Assembly (NCBI GenBank): GCA_963556195.1
Contig: OY744531.1
Span: 52,455,700 to 52,519,699 of the forward strand
From: Sepiola atlantica
Lineage: Eukaryota > Mollusca > Cephalopoda > Sepiida > Sepiolidae
Reading direction: 5' to 3'
DNA: 64,000 nucleotides
Positions 24,054-36,690 of the stretch are shown here, in pieces. The position numbers were made by a program, and so were the translations under genes. Numbering within the stretch: the stretch's first letter is position 1; every line of letters begins with the position of its first letter. The notes below the pieces were generated by a model that did not search any database, was not told where the DNA came from, and saw nothing but the letters and a program-made list of their open reading frames with translations.

Positions 24054-24063
24054 GGATAGATAG
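23567..24063. repeat. Microsatellite cluster
   Basis: (TA)n at 23567-23596, GT-rich to about 23645, (CT)n at about 23778-23815, and a long (GATA)n at about 23975-24063. The DNA between them is unassigned. Confidence 0.9.
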
Positions 24064-24556
24064 AAACACATATATAGAGAGAGACAAATAAAGAGGGGGC
24101 ATGCCAGAAAGAGTGAAATAAGGGACTATGAACTTAATGCAGTGAGATAGTTATGAAGTCATCGACACAACTTTCATCTTGGTGTTTAGGTCATCCATCA
24201 CTAGAAAAATCTCATTTTTATGAACAAATTCTGTGTAAGGCTATCTTCAAATAATCGTTCTCTCGCAGTCGCCATGACAATTACACACATAATCATCAGT
24301 GCATATTTAACGTTGTCAATTATTCTTCCTGTAAATCATTTTTAATCCCTTGTGAACAAGATTCTCACGAGGTGGCTTGAAATTTACGCGCTTGTTTTGA
24401 CAATAGACTATGGTAAACTAAGGGGTGTACTACACGCGATAAGCTGTATTTCCTGAATAACATGGCCATCATGTTGCGCATGCGTTAACAATTTTACGTG
24501 TTAATGCTTACATCTAGGTATCTAGATATCCCATGTAAACACAAAGTCTTCATTAA

Positions 24557-24628
<72 letters not shown>

Positions 24629-25130
24629 TTAGTGGAACCTCAGCAGAGTGCTTCATTATGAAGACAAATTCAAAAATAAGAGGGTAATATTTACTTATAC
24701 ATGTACTACAGAGGATCAGTACAACATGGCTACCGTCATATTTCAAATCCAACCAATCGAGACATATAGTTAGTCTCCTATAGCTGACATTCTTTAGCCT
24801 CTGTTTACGACGTGCGACCTCAGAAAAAAAGAGAAAATTCTATTTTACTTGCCTACGAATTATATATTGGCGAGATTTGAAGGTAGAAACGACAAATTAA
24901 TAAAATATAACAAATATGAAAATAAAATTGTGGATGTAAATATCATAGAAAAGTTACATAGCGCCCGAACCGCCATTTTCCGGGGAGACAGACATAAACA
25001 GAGGCTGAAGAGAGTCCGGTATAGGAGACAAACTTTAGGTCCCCTTTGCTTTGATTTGAAACAGACGGTACGGATGTTGTTCTGATCTTCTGTAATACAT
25101 ACATTTATGAACAGATAAATACACATACAC
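24064..25130. other. Unassigned stretch with (TA)n(TG)n
   Basis: A (TA)n(TG)n block lies at 24558-24623. The 78-codon plus frame at 24849-25085 has a basic C-terminal half but no domain I recognise, and no supporting signals. Nothing else stands out. Confidence 0.4.
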
Positions 25131-25162
25131 AGGCACACACACACACACACACATATATATAT

Positions 25163-25243
<81 letters not shown>
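25131..25243. repeat. (CA)n(TA)n microsatellite
   Basis: About 18 bases of CA, then TA with one interruption to 25243. Confidence 0.97.
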
Positions 25244-25245
<2 letters not shown>

Positions 25246-26368
25246 GAAGTTGGTCTTTTCCTTCCCAACACAGACTATACAACTAATGTATCAAACAAAA
25301 CACATCGGTTCAGTCGCTTAATCTCTTCGACCGTGTTTTCCAAGCACATTATTTTTATTCTGCACTGTAAGTCTCTCCCAACTAATTGAACCGAAAAGAG
25401 GGTAGCACGCCTATTCTTCTCTATGTATTAAAAACTCTTACCCTCCTCAAAAACTGTTTGGCAATTACTTCACAAATAACTGTAATCAAGTTGAACCGTT
25501 TCAGAATTTGTAAAACATACAATCACAGCAAAGATTACATAGACATTACGCATTAAACTGTTCGCCAAAATACTACCTCACATTTAAAACAAAAAAATAA
25601 ACCATATACGTATTATTTTCCTTTCTAATAATTCCTAATAATTAAACACATGCATGTGTTTAGTGTTAATTCTCGCTCACATAATGATAAATTTATTTTA
25701 TGGATTAATTGATAGTTATTGGTATTTTTTGTAGATATAAGTTTATTTAAAACTTATATTTAAAAAAATAACAATAACACTTTGCTTAAAAAGAAAACAG
25801 AACAAAGAATATAAAAATAAAAATTATTCTACGTTTTATTTATTTAGGAAAAGAAAATCTTTCTACATCAACACAATTTGAACTGAACTGTTTTGTTTTT
25901 TTAACACTGACATACCCATAATTTAATTTGTGTGTAAAGTTCTGCGATAGTCTGTTTGGTTCGATTCGGTTCAAATTCTGTAGAAGAACCTAAATGCATC
26001 AACGTTTATTTTCTTTTTTATAGTAACAACATATATAAAAACTGGCGCATCCCTCAACGATTTGCTTTCGATGATCGAGGAAAGAATATATAATAGATCG
26101 AGAAAATATCCCGACCCGACAGAAATACACTTTTCCATAATCGGACATTGAAAAAGATATCCTTCTACACTGGGGCATTTTCTATTTTTTTACACTCCGA
26201 GGAAATCATTTTCATGGGTACATGGATTTTCCACAATTCAAAAGCGAGCATTGTTTCTTTACATAAAACTATCGCTTGTTACGCATTTGCGTTCGTTCGG
26301 CTGTGTACACATTTTATTTCATTCTTTTACATTTATCCCGGGCAAGGCCGAGCAACTGGTACCCATTA

Positions 26369-26463
<95 letters not shown>

Positions 26464-26969
26464 GTGTTTGAAAAAATCGATAGCATAACTTAGGGATTAT
26501 TATCTATATGTTATCTATATGTATATATAGATCTGGAACTGCTTTGTTTCCATTCCGTGTTATTTAAAGTAACGCTGATCAACATAATTTATTGTAAACA
26601 TCTAACAGGTACAATGTGTTCAATAGTGAACTGCTATTCTTGCAATATGTGATAGATAAACAATATTCCTGTGACAGAATTGCAGGCAAAATAAGTCTAG
26701 GCCTGGTATTTCAATATTCACTTACCAAAAATTATGAACCGATAATATTAAACAAATATAAAACCGTTGGGCTCAGGAGAAAGATATAGGCGTTATGATT
26801 CGCAGGAACTTCTTTGATAACAACAAAATCTAAAAACCATGCAGTGGAAATAATGGACCACAAAGTACACTAATAATTATGTTATATTGCAGCAGGAAAG
26901 TTACTGAAAGAGAATGTCTAACATGTACAAAATACTCCCGGAGTTATGCAATCGATCGTCGAAACACCT

Positions 26970-27050
<81 letters not shown>

Positions 27051-27323
27051 ACTTTGAATGGTAAAGCTCGATGGATGTTTATTTATAGCATATATAAATA
27101 AATATAAGAGCATATATAAATAAACAATATACATTAAAATTCTAGTTACCATGTCTTTATTTATTTTTCAAAAGTTCTGTATAATTGTACGGCTCGTTTA
27201 GTCTATACATTAATAACAAAATACATATCTATATATCCTGAATTTTTCATAGGCGCGACTCTTCATATTTACAAAAATCGTGTTAAGAAAGATCAGAAAA
27301 AAACAAAAGACAAATGACAACAC

Positions 27324-27378
<55 letters not shown>

Positions 27379-27654
27379 TATAAGTAACGGTTTGAAGACT
27401 GGTTTACAAATTTCGAGAGCAAGTTCTTATAGGGGTTAGGGGCCTGAATTTTTTCACTATTTTCAACGTGATTTTTTTTCGGAAACCTTTCCCATCTTCT
27501 TTCCTCCAGTGTATTCCTATTTCTATTAACATAACTACTGCTCTGGTTATCAACAATGTAAAACTACAGTCTGTATATTTCTCTTGACTTTATTGTGAAA
27601 TGCGCGTAAGATTTAGAAAAATTATTTAATTAAGAAAACAATTTGTTAGTGAAA

Positions 27655-27718
<64 letters not shown>

Positions 27719-28032
27719 TATGCTGCTTTTTTGAGATGCTTATCTTGGTGGAGGTTAGATGACTAATAACACCATTTATCTAATCCGCGGACCCGGTAGA
27801 GAACGAATAATGCCACAACGTTTATATGTACAATTCCGACATTCTCTAGACGTTCAACTCGTAAGTCAAGCGCTCTAAGACAAGGCCCGAGTAAGATTCA
27901 ACGCTCTTTTGGGCACAGTTTTGAATACTGTACGGGTGTCACTGTGAAATTTGTTGTATTTTTGTTTATTCACAGCTCCGAGATAAGATAAATCGCGTAT
28001 TTAGTAATGTTATTAGCGAAAACATGTATATA

Positions 28033-28111
<79 letters not shown>

Positions 28112-28362
28112 AGAGTGAGAGAGAGAGAAGGAGAGAGAGAGAATAAGTTGAAGCAAATATATTTATTTATTTCAGGTTCCAAGAATTCAAGTTTAACAAT
28201 GAATTATTGGAAGTAAAATAAATAATGTTATATTTTTCACAACTTACTCTACTATATATGACTTACTCTACTTGATCTGAAGGTTAAATAATTGAGGTAA
28301 ATTCATACGCTATACACCGACATTAATTGTTATGTATGTATGTATGTATGTATGTATGTATG

Positions 28363-28411
<49 letters not shown>

Positions 28412-28779
28412 GGGTGTGTAGGTATATTTTTAAACCATTGTATAATCATAGTATTATATTTACAAAAAACATACTAATGTGCAGTGTTAAAATAAATAAA
28501 ATGGATTTTAATCTGAGCCTTCGAGATATCAAATTCTCTCTGTCAAAGCAGTGTTTTTATTTCTTTTTTTTTCATTGTACGATGGCAATGGACTTTTAGT
28601 TCAAAAAAGCTCGTTATGTCTGTAAGCGCGACTACGCCAACAGCCCATTACCATCGGACGATGAAGAAAAAAACAGAAAAAACACTGCTTTGACAAGGAG
28701 AATTTTATTTCTCGAAAATTCAGATTAAAATAAATGTTATTTATTTCAACACTAGACATTGTTATGTTTTTTTAAATGT

Positions 28780-28828
<49 letters not shown>
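25244..28828. other. Unassigned AT-rich stretch with many microsatellites
   Basis: No gene was recognised. Simple repeats are (TA)n at 26370-26461, 26972-27046, 27325-27372, 27658-27717, 28034-28108 (followed by AG-rich to 28142), (TATG)n(TA)n at 28332-28405, and (TA)n at 28783-28828. A small palindrome AACACATGCATGTGTT lies at about 25645-25660. All open frames above 60 codons in this stretch consist largely of translated TA repeats. Confidence 0.6.
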
Positions 28829-28829
<1 letters not shown>

Positions 28830-29299
28830 GGGAGGTCGATTTTGAAACTGTAAATTATCGCACTCGAAGAAAGTTGCCAAATAATGTCAAAAGTTACCAC
28901 AAGAAATATTTTTCTTCAAAACTTTGTATTTATTTGAGCATTGCAACTTTAAGATCAAATAAATCGAGATTTTTTCTCACAGCCTAGATTTCACCGGCAG
29001 AAGTATCGCCTTAAATTAAACCCGGGGTTTAACAAAAAAAAGTAATACATTACTTAATAATAAATATTTTAAACTTTATTATTCCTTTTCTTAAGAAATT
29101 AAATGTACATATTCAAATTAAAAAGGAATAAACACTATAATATTTAATTTTATATATAAATAATTATTTATTTACATAGGCGTTTTATTTATTGGATATT
29201 TTTTATGGTATTCACCGGTTGAAAATTCAACGAGCGATTTTGAATTCACGTGTTGATTCTGTGTTTACAAATTTAATTATCACAAATATATATTGAATT

Positions 29300-30046
29300 G
29301 TCGAGCGCTGGCTTATCTAATCCCTTTTTTCTCGACCTTTTGTCACACCTTACCTTGTGGGAGTTAGATAAATAAAAACTAGTTAAGCCAGGGTTTTTTA
29401 CTCCACCAAATAAACCAGTATCGTCCGAGTCTTTGGGTCTGGATTCACGCCCGTCTATTGGGGCTTGTCCGTCCTGTGCAGTTCTAGGAGGTGCACCTCC
29501 TAGGTTTTGCCTTCCCTCTTTGGGGAGGAGTAAGTTTATTGCTTACTGTCTGAGGCGGCCCTACCGGGGAATGCCGACGGAGCTGCCCAGGCAATTTTTA
29601 AATTGCCAGAGTGCTCACCTCTCGAGCACTGGCTTTCTCATCCCACTTTCCTGACCTTGTGTCAATCTTACTTTGTTGGAGATAGATAAATAAAATCTAG
29701 TTCAGCCAGGGGTTTTTACCCCACCAAATAAATCGGTATCGTCCGGGCCTTTGGGTCTGGATTTACGCCCGTCTATTGGGGCTTCTCCGTCCTGTGCAAT
29801 TCTAGGAGGTGCACCCTCCCAGGCTTTGCCTTCCCTCTTTGGGGAGGAGTAAGTTTATTGCTAACTGTCTGAGACGCCCCTACAGGGGAATGCCGACGGG
29901 GCTGCCCAGTCAATTTTTTAATGGCCAGAGTGCTCACCTCTATAGCGCAGGCTTATCTAATCCCACTTTCCTGACCTTGTGTCAAATCTTACCTTGTTGG
30001 AGGTAGACAAATAAAACTATTTCAGCCAGGGTTTTTTACCCCACCT
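29300..30046. repeat. Repeat D, head-to-tail array (about 2.3 units of 318 bp)
   Basis: Unit landmarks are GAGC-CTGGCTTATCTAATCC, TTGGAGGTAGATAAATAAAA, GCCAGGGTTTTTTACCCCAC, TCTTTGGGTCTGGATT and GGGGAATGCCGACGG. TTGGGTCTGG occurs at 29433 and 29751, a period of 318 bp; a third partial unit ends at about 30046. Single diverged copies occur at 54240-54600 and 57375-57768. The array is more GC-rich than its surroundings. Small open frames inside it (73 and 65 codons) are not conserved between units. Confidence 0.85.
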
Positions 30047-30055
30047 AAAATATTA

Positions 30056-31475
30056 TATGTATTGGAGTTGATGGGAGAATGGATAAGGACACATTGATGT
30101 ATAAGGAAATTGTGGATGAAAATAGACAGAGAATTATGAAAGAAACTAAGGGACCAGAACACCATTTAACTTTTACAAAAGAAACACCATGTGAAAGTAA
30201 ATATCTGACACAGAGTTCTTCCTAATAGTGGTGCAACAGGTGCTGTTCATGCAGATCAAGTGGTGGATGTTTTGCATGAATTCCACAGTGAGAACAGTAT
30301 CAAGGCTATACTTGTTGACAACACTAATACCAACACAGGTTGCGAAGGTGGAATGGTTGCAATTTTAGAAAAAAAACTTTTTAAAAATCTTCACACAATT
30401 GGTTGCTCTTTGCATCATAATGAACTACCTTTCAGAGCCCTTTTTAAAAACATAGATGGTTGCGCAAAGGGCCCTACAACATTCAGTGGCCCTCTGGGGA
30501 AATTATGCTCAAATGATTGCCATGATTTACCCCAAATATCATTTTCCACTATTAGCAATCCTCTAGAGTCAATTTTTAAAATTGATGAAATACATGATCT
30601 TAGTTCGGACCAAATACTCCTTTATGAATACACAGTAGGTATTTCTAGAGGTAAGGTTGACTCTAGATATACCTCCTGGAAAATTGGTCCTACAAACCAA
30701 GCAAGATGGTTAACTTTGGCCATCAGGCTCATGTGTTTATGGACTCGTGGTGCATACCCACAAAGGCACACAACAAAACTACACTATGTAGTAAATTTTA
30801 TTGTAAATGTGTATGCCACTTCTTGGTTTGAAATTAAAAGAAATAGTAAATTCCACAATCAGCAAGTGCACATTTTTAATATGACCCAGAGGATTAAGGA
30901 GCAGCCTCAGGAAATCCAAGATATCACATTTAGAAATATACAAGGTAATACATTTTGTTTACTGCCTGAAAACTTTCTATATTCCATGGTTAAATCTGAA
31001 GAGATTGAAGTAAGAGAAGAAGCTTTAAAAAGAATTTTGCCCATTAGGTAAGTAATTTTTATTTATATATTTCTGACTCAATTATTTATTCCAATTTATA
31101 GAATGATTTTTAAAGATTTTATCTAATTTCACCATAATTATTAAAGCAGTACAGATTGGAATTTTTTAATAATTCAATTAATTAATTAGTTCTTTCAGGA
31201 GTGAGGAGTCAACCAAAAAAAGATTAAAAAGAATACCACCTATTAATTTTAATGCCACACATTGGACATAATTAATAGATTTAAAATTATGCTGCATTTT
31301 TGGCATTCTTAGGGCGTGGAACGGGCAGTTAAGTTAATAACAGAAGCTTCACAAACTGTATATGGTTTTGAAGCAAGGCATCAACACATTACAGCCAAAG
31401 TTTTGAGTCAGAAATTGAGACCAGCATTTTTGTCTAAGGGGTCTTATATGGAGCAATTTGACTCTCAATATTAAG
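30056..31475 (+). pseudogene. Spliced transposase-like gene, broken
   Basis: Belongs to a family of long uncharacterised transposon proteins that I recall from Hydra, aphids and molluscs. Landmarks: CIGVDGRMDKDTL near 30058; frameshift near 30212; then NSGATGAVHADQVVDVL and the 263-codon open frame with LVDNTNTNTGCEGG, TIGCSLHHNELPFRALFKNI, ARWLTLAIRLMCLWTR and LLPENFLYS. At 31049 the frame meets AG|GTAAGT, an excellent splice donor; an acceptor TTCTTTCAG ends at about 31199, and the exon continues RSEESTKKRLKRIPPINFNA. A stop follows at about 31269. The C-terminal piece VERAVKLITEASQTVYGFEA at about 31315 ends at 31475. D and E residues of a possible RNase H-like fold are visible but not assignable with certainty. 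Confidence 0.75.
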
Positions 31476-31930
31476 CTCCATTAAAATAGTGTTAGGTTTT
31501 TCCTTATTTCTTTGCTTGTTATATTTTCACTTATAACAGAAAAAAAATCATTTTTTTAGGTATTCTAATATTACTGTTTAATTCATAACGTTAAAAGAGG
31601 TAGTTTACAAAAGCAGATACTGAAAATGAGGGGGGGGGGGCAAATTTTCAATTTGAAGATTTCTTTAATTAATATCATTTTTATAAAATAAAAGGACATT
31701 CGCTGATTTTAAATGCACAAATTATTTGGTTTTCACACCAGTATTCAAGCAAATCTTGCAAAAACGAGGAATGTTCAGTATATTCTTGTCTACGATCTTT
31801 GATACCAAACGCTCAAAAAACCGCTGAAGTTTTTGATCTAATTTTTTGCATGAGTATTTAATAGGTCTATATACAACTTTCGGTACGTGCCTTTTTTTAA
31901 TATTTAAAAAAAGTGTAAAATCGACCTACC

Positions 31931-31933
<3 letters not shown>

Positions 31934-31988
<55 letters not shown>
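31934..31988. repeat. (TA)n microsatellite between two elements
   Basis: About 55 bases of TA between the right end of the DNA transposon and the left end of repeat E. Confidence 0.97.
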
Positions 31989-31992
<4 letters not shown>

Positions 31993-32610
31993 GCTTACCC
32001 AGCGTTGCACGGGGCCATGAGAACCAATATAGATGAAGTAATAATGGGTCTGTAACATCTGTATATTAAAACTTCTATCACTCTCCCTCTCTCTTAATCC
32101 GTCTTTCAATCTCTCTTTATTTCCCCTTTTTCGTTTTCCACTTCCCTCTATTTCCAACTCTGTTTCTCTACCGCCTACCACATTCCTATATTTTATTTTT
32201 AATGTGTTGAAAAAGAAGAAGAAGAAAGTATTTTATCTACTGGAGCTCTAAGTCTTACACTTATTTCTCCCGGAAAAACGCAGAGTAGAACAAATGGTCC
32301 TTGTCAACTCCTAATTTCTTGCCCCCCTTATGCCACAATAATATTAAGATAAACGATGTTGATGAAGACTATACCCCTAAGAGATTTAATATATACTACT
32401 GCCCAAAAGTAATAATGTAGGCTTACAATTATTGATGCCGGATCACGCCGAGTAGAACACATCGTCCCGACTAATTTCTAATTTCTGCCTCCCCTTTATT
32501 TCACAGCAATATGAATATAAATGATGGTGACAATGACAGTATTTAAAGAGATTTAGTACATACAACTTAGCAAAAGTAATACCATATTCTCTCATATAGA
32601 TAGCGTTAAT
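31989..32610. repeat. Modular repeat E, copy 1
   Basis: Begins CAGGCTTACCCAGCGTTGCA followed by CGGGGCCAT, as does the copy at 34154. A CT-rich stretch (32080-32180) follows, then two tandem units of about 167 bp (32270-32435 and 32436-32600), each starting near CCGG-AA/TCACGC-GAGTAGAACA and containing GATG-TGA-GA then AAGAGATTTA. Non-coding. It shares the CCGGGCAACGC-type motif with the tandem units of copy 2, so the array seems to grow from the element's own end sequence. Confidence 0.65.
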
Positions 32611-33620
32611 AATGTCAAATATATCTAATTTTATAAAGTACTAACCTTCAAATAACACATGTCAAAATGTGAGCTCGAGATTTTTACTTGAAATAAAAAA
32701 TATAAAATATAAATTATGGATGCGTCTACAGTATTTGAACCGAATCCGAAAACTTACGAAAGGTTTAGAATTGAGATAACATTGTATGATCCCACTTTTT
32801 TTTCTCCAAAAAGCAAACAAAAAGTGTATTTTTCGTTTTAATAGCATGAATTGTTTCATTAATATTATCTAAATGTAAACAGAAACTAATACGACAATTA
32901 TTAACTGCTTCACTTTAGAAGGATTTCTCCTTGACTGACCGTTGGTAGAATGTAGAAATTATCATCTGTTCTGATAAATAATATATCACACTTACCTTAA
33001 TATGTGATACCTACATTCACTTTAAAATTCAGCAAAGAGCAGGTTTTATTTTTATAAGACAAAGGAAGGAAAGTTAACGAACTACAATGATCCGATTTTT
33101 AAAAAAATAATTTAAATAACCATAAAAAAATGTATACTTTTCATATCAAAGGATGGAAGTAAGCATTTTTGCTTCAATGCAATAACATGTTGGTGCTTTT
33201 ATAATTTTGAATCGATCTATCAACGTGTACAGAACTAATCTTTAAACTTAGAATAGGGTTAAGTTGTTGTCTGTTTACATTCCTAATTAAATGATGAGAT
33301 GGATGATATTTCGTCAGTTGTCGTATCTCCTGTTGTTGTTAAGAGACTTAACTTGAGTGTTATGTACAAACTATGAAGTTTGTTAAAACAGTTAAATGTT
33401 AAAGAAAAATGTTTAGCTTTTTATAGTCGTGCACACTTTTGTGACTGAATATTTATTGTGCTGTAACACATCACGCAATAATTTTTGAGCCTGACATATA
33501 GCAGGTCTTTTTAATAAAATAGTCTATGATTTTTATAAAGTACTACCCTTCTAATGTCACATTCCCAAATGTTGCTAATGTCAAAAGAATTAACAAAATC
33601 TAAATTTTGTGTGTTGTAAA
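32611..33620. other. Unassigned AT-rich stretch
   Basis: No gene, tandem repeat or recognised element. Confidence 0.45.
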
Positions 33621-33624
33621 GCAT

Positions 33625-33705
33625 TGCTTTCTCATCATCATCATTTTCGGCTTAACGTTCGTTTTACATGCAGCATGTTTTGGGACGGCTTTTATGAATT
33701 GAATT
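33625..33705 (+). repeat. ATC-rich short repeat resembling a cephalopod family
   Basis: TCATCATCATCATTTTCGGC, then TTAACGTTCGTTTTACATGC, AGCATGTTTTGGGACGG. The order ATC-run, TTAACGTCCG, TTTCCATGC, GCATGGGTTGGACGG is one I associate with a repeat common in cephalopod sequences. Assignment is from memory of that family. Confidence 0.5.
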
Positions 33706-33764
33706 CCAACTAAGTTCTCTAAGTTAACCTTCTGATGTGTAAATTACTATTCAAGCAAAGCAGT

Positions 33765-33930
33765 GGTGTGATTAGTGTTATTTGGACTCTGCCCCGTTAG
33801 AAACAACGATTAAGAGCTGCTATGCTGAATTTAAACGCTGTCATACATACAAGTATCATGCTGAATGCTCAGGTCGCCCAAATTCGGCAGTTGTCACGGA
33901 AAACACCAAAAACGCGCATGCGCAGCTTGA
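33765..33930 (+). pseudogene. Mariner transposase N-terminal DNA-binding fragment
   Basis: The open frame from about 33785 gives DSAPLETTIKSCYAEFKRC and then ECSGRPNSAVVTEN. The W-Y-A-D-F-K-R...SGRP...T-P/E-N pattern is the second helix-turn-helix and linker of mariner transposases; the usual tryptophan in the first motif is replaced (SCYAEFKR). Nothing of the catalytic domain follows. It is not part of the mariner at 18 kb, which lacks this region. Confidence 0.75.
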
Positions 33931-33944
33931 CAAGTTTCATAGTT

Positions 33945-34150
33945 TATTAAAAGTGAACTACCCTCTAATGCTAAGCGGGGTCTGTTAATAGTCATAGAAT
34001 AAATTAAAAAATATATATATTTGCCCGGAAGAACGGCGGCTATGAATATACCAAATTTATCGGTCTTTATCGAGTAGTTCCGGAGTCTTAACTTGACATG
34101 CAAACATACAAACATTCAAACATAGATACAACAGTATCCCTTTATATATT
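33945..34150 (+). repeat. Non-LTR-like 3' tail
   Basis: TATACCAAATTTATCGG, TAGTTCCGGAGTCTTAAC, then ACATGCAAACATACAAACAT. Sequences of this kind (an ACCAAATTT...TTCCGGAG...ACAxACA run) end many RTE-type and related retroelements in invertebrates. There is no coding sequence. A similar tail occurs near 46920-47010. Confidence 0.45.
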
Positions 34151-34153
34151 AGA

Positions 34154-35335
34154 CAAGCAGGGTTCCCCTGTGTTGCCCGGGGCCATAAAATAACAACATA
34201 TAAGAAAATAAATAGTAGTGTAACATTTTTATATTAATCCATCTATTTCTCTCCCTCTCTCAAATCGTCTCTTTATCTTTCTCTTTTCCACTCTCTACAA
34301 GTTCATTTCCATTTGGTTTTAATATGTTGAAAATAATAATGATAATCTAAATCATTTCTCTTCCTCTCTCTAGCCGTCTCTCCCTCGTCCCCATTATTTC
34401 CCCTCCATCCAGCTATTTCTCATCTTGTTTTAATGTGTTAAAAATAATCATAATGTAATTCATTTACCGGAACTATCTGTTTTAAATGGAATACTGTAAT
34501 CTTACAGGTATTGCTCATTGACAACGCCGAGTTTAACAGAGGAGTAAAACTTACACAAATATATTACTGTAATGCTAGTAAGGAAGCCTCTAAAGCACCG
34601 TCAAAGGTACAGTTAAAATCAAGTATAAAGAGAAGTGATGTTGATAATGACAATTTTGTGCCTCCAGGATAAGGCCGAGTACATCTAATGTGTTGTACCC
34701 CATAACTTACAATATACACTACTTTAATGGTAGTAAGGAGGCCTTCACAGCACTGTACAAATTACTGTTTAAATCAACCTATGAAGAGAAATAATGTTGA
34801 TAATGACAATTTCATTGCCCCCAGGCAATAAACGTGTTCAATCTATTGTATTAAGCACTTTTCCGTAATATATATCACTTACCAGTTGTAATACTATATT
34901 ATTATTTTTTTGACTCCCGGACAAGGCCAATCACTTTCCTTTTATATAACATCATAAAAAAACGGTAAAGTTATTTATCCCAGGCAATGCTGTGTTTAAA
35001 TATACCTGTTCTTTCAATTTTAATGAGCACTTTTGTCATAATATATACCACGTAACAGTAATAATATTATATTATTATTATTTTTACTCTCGGACATCGC
35101 CAATACGTTTTCTTGTATAAAACAGCAAAAAAACGGTAAGGTTATTAATCCCGGGCAACGCTGTGTTTAAATACACCTGCTCCATCGATTTTAATGAGCA
35201 CGTTTTGCCATAAGATATACCACTTAACATTAGTAATACTATATTATTACTGTGATGACTCCCTGACAACACCAATACCTTTAATTTTATACAAAATCAT
35301 TAAAAAACAGTAACATTGCTTTTTGCATGTTAATG
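34154..35335. repeat. Modular repeat E, copy 2 (two tandem arrays)
   Basis: Starts AGACAAGCAGGGTTCCCCTG and TGTTGCCCGGGGCCAT. After a CT-rich part there are two longer related units at about 34500-34680 and 34670-34855 (each with AACGCCGAGTT or AAGGCCGAGTA, AGTAAGGA-GCCT and GTTGATAATGACAATTT). Then there are 2.7 units of about 172 bp at 34858-35030, 35031-35201 and 35202-35330, each with CGGACAAGGCCAAT-like, AAAAAACGGTAA and CCCGGGCAACGCTGTGTTTA words. Non-coding. Confidence 0.7.
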
Positions 35336-35639
35336 TGTAATTCAGTAATAATTAATAGTATTTACCGAGGTATTTGTTCGGAAGATTTTATTTTTATTTG
35401 GTTCTGTTTTTGGTGTGATTTTGAACTATTTCGTACAAGTATATAAAATGTGTTTATTTTATGTTGCATTTACGAAAATTCTCGTTTGAAAAACGTTGTT
35501 TTATCTGAGTAAAGCCATTATATGACTTAGAAATGCTGTAAACAACCATACTACATTGATATATGCTCTTTATTTGAAACTTCTGAGAATTAGAAATGCG
35601 GTGAAACTATGTAAAAGGATTTCTTCGGAAGCGAAGAAA
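35336..35639. other. Unassigned AT-rich stretch
   Basis: Nothing was recognised. It may include diverged upstream Gypsy sequence. Confidence 0.4.
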
Positions 35640-36480
35640 CTTTCTATAAAGTTAAAACTTTAGCTGAAATGTGACCGCCTGTGGTCTAAGATCCACATAA
35701 ATTTTGTAGGCCCATCGGACGGTTTATATTACCTAATAGTAGTTGACAGTTTCGCAAAATGGTCGGAAATAATAAAATGTAAAAAATCAACGTCGGATGT
35801 ACCCATTATTTTTTACATGAACTGTTCTCCCAATTTGGGGTCGTTTACTGTATTGTATCCGACAACGGAACGCAATTCACGTATAGTTAATTTAAAGTAT
35901 TCTCTCAAACATTTGTAGTCGAGATAACGATCGCGCCGTACCATTCGAGACGCAATGGTCAGTCAGAACCGTTCGTGTACAAAAGAGTGCGTAAGAAAGC
36001 GAGGGATACACCTGCCAAGAAATCCATGCAAGGATTTGTGTGGGTACATAGGATGACCCCAAAGCATAAGGCTCTATTTTCCATGACGCCAGCAGAAGCA
36101 ATGTTTGCAAATAAGATTAAAACACTGTTTGGTAGATTATAGCCAACTCATACGAAATCTGGATGTGAAAAAATCTCACGATTCTTTTTCGGATGTTAAA
36201 AAACTATACATCTTACTGGGTAGCAGAGATAATGGATAAACGGATTGGCAACATGAGTTATATGGGGAAAAGACCCAAGTTCATCCACGAAAGACACATA
36301 CACCAGATGAGGTAACGATATTCAGATGCTATAGAGAACAAAATAATGGATGCCATGTTCGACGCATTTGAGATGCCAATCCCGCAAACTGTTCTAAACA
36401 GCGTAGATTAAAAATAAAATATAAGATTTTGGACTTTACTGTAATAAACGTCAAAAAGAAAAAGTATTTACTCCATGCGA
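35640..36480 (+). pseudogene. Gypsy integrase, second decayed copy
   Basis: Plus-strand integrase catalytic core and tail, 5' truncated. WSKIHINFVGP at about 35685 aligns with the first catalytic block but has N where the aspartate is expected. YYLIVVDSFAKWSEI follows, then VSDNGTQFT at about 35860 with the second aspartate intact, and NGQSEPFV at about 35955 with the glutamate. The block MTPAEAMFANKIKTLFGRL near 36085-36140 and the K/R-rich tail near 36400-36470 match the copy at 13.9-14.3 kb. Frame changes and stops prevent expression. Confidence 0.8.
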
Positions 36481-36484
36481 GCAA

Positions 36485-36690
36485 GGCTAAAAAGAAGGCG
36501 TTATGGTATGATGGTGTCATACCCTATTTTTAGATCATGTTGACTCGTCCAGACATTATGTTATGAGAATGCGACGAGAGAGGATAAGAAGTATTTCTCT
36601 AACATATTATTCCGTACTTCTGTAAATACACACTCTTGTATATATACAATCGTGTTGTCTTACTTATTATCGGCTTTTCAAGGTCACAAC
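36485..36690 (+). repeat. Gypsy 3' LTR-like end, second copy
   Basis: Aligns with 14300-14525: GTTATGGTATGATGGTG-CATACCC, then ACTCGTCCAGACATTATG, TAAATACACACTCTTGT and CGTGTTGTCTTACTTATTAT. Its end is not defined. Confidence 0.55.

Larger units (their letters stand above)
28829..31933 (+). mobile_element. 3.1 kb DNA transposon with matching terminal repeats
   Basis: The left end at 28829 reads TAGGGGAGGTCGATTTT and the right end, read back from 31933, is TAGGGTAGGTCGATTTT: 16 of 17 match. Both ends lie in (TA)n, so any target duplication is masked; eight flanking bases (ATATATAT) are the same on both sides but uninformative. The interior has about 450 bases of non-coding DNA, a tandem insertion of repeat D, and one transposase-like gene on the plus strand. 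The TAGGG start fits the loose hAT end consensus, but superfamily assignment is inference. The gene is broken, so the copy is dead. Confidence 0.8.

Noticed and set aside
23945..24063. CRISPR-like or protein-coding repeat
   Set aside because: It is a simple (GATA)n tetranucleotide array.
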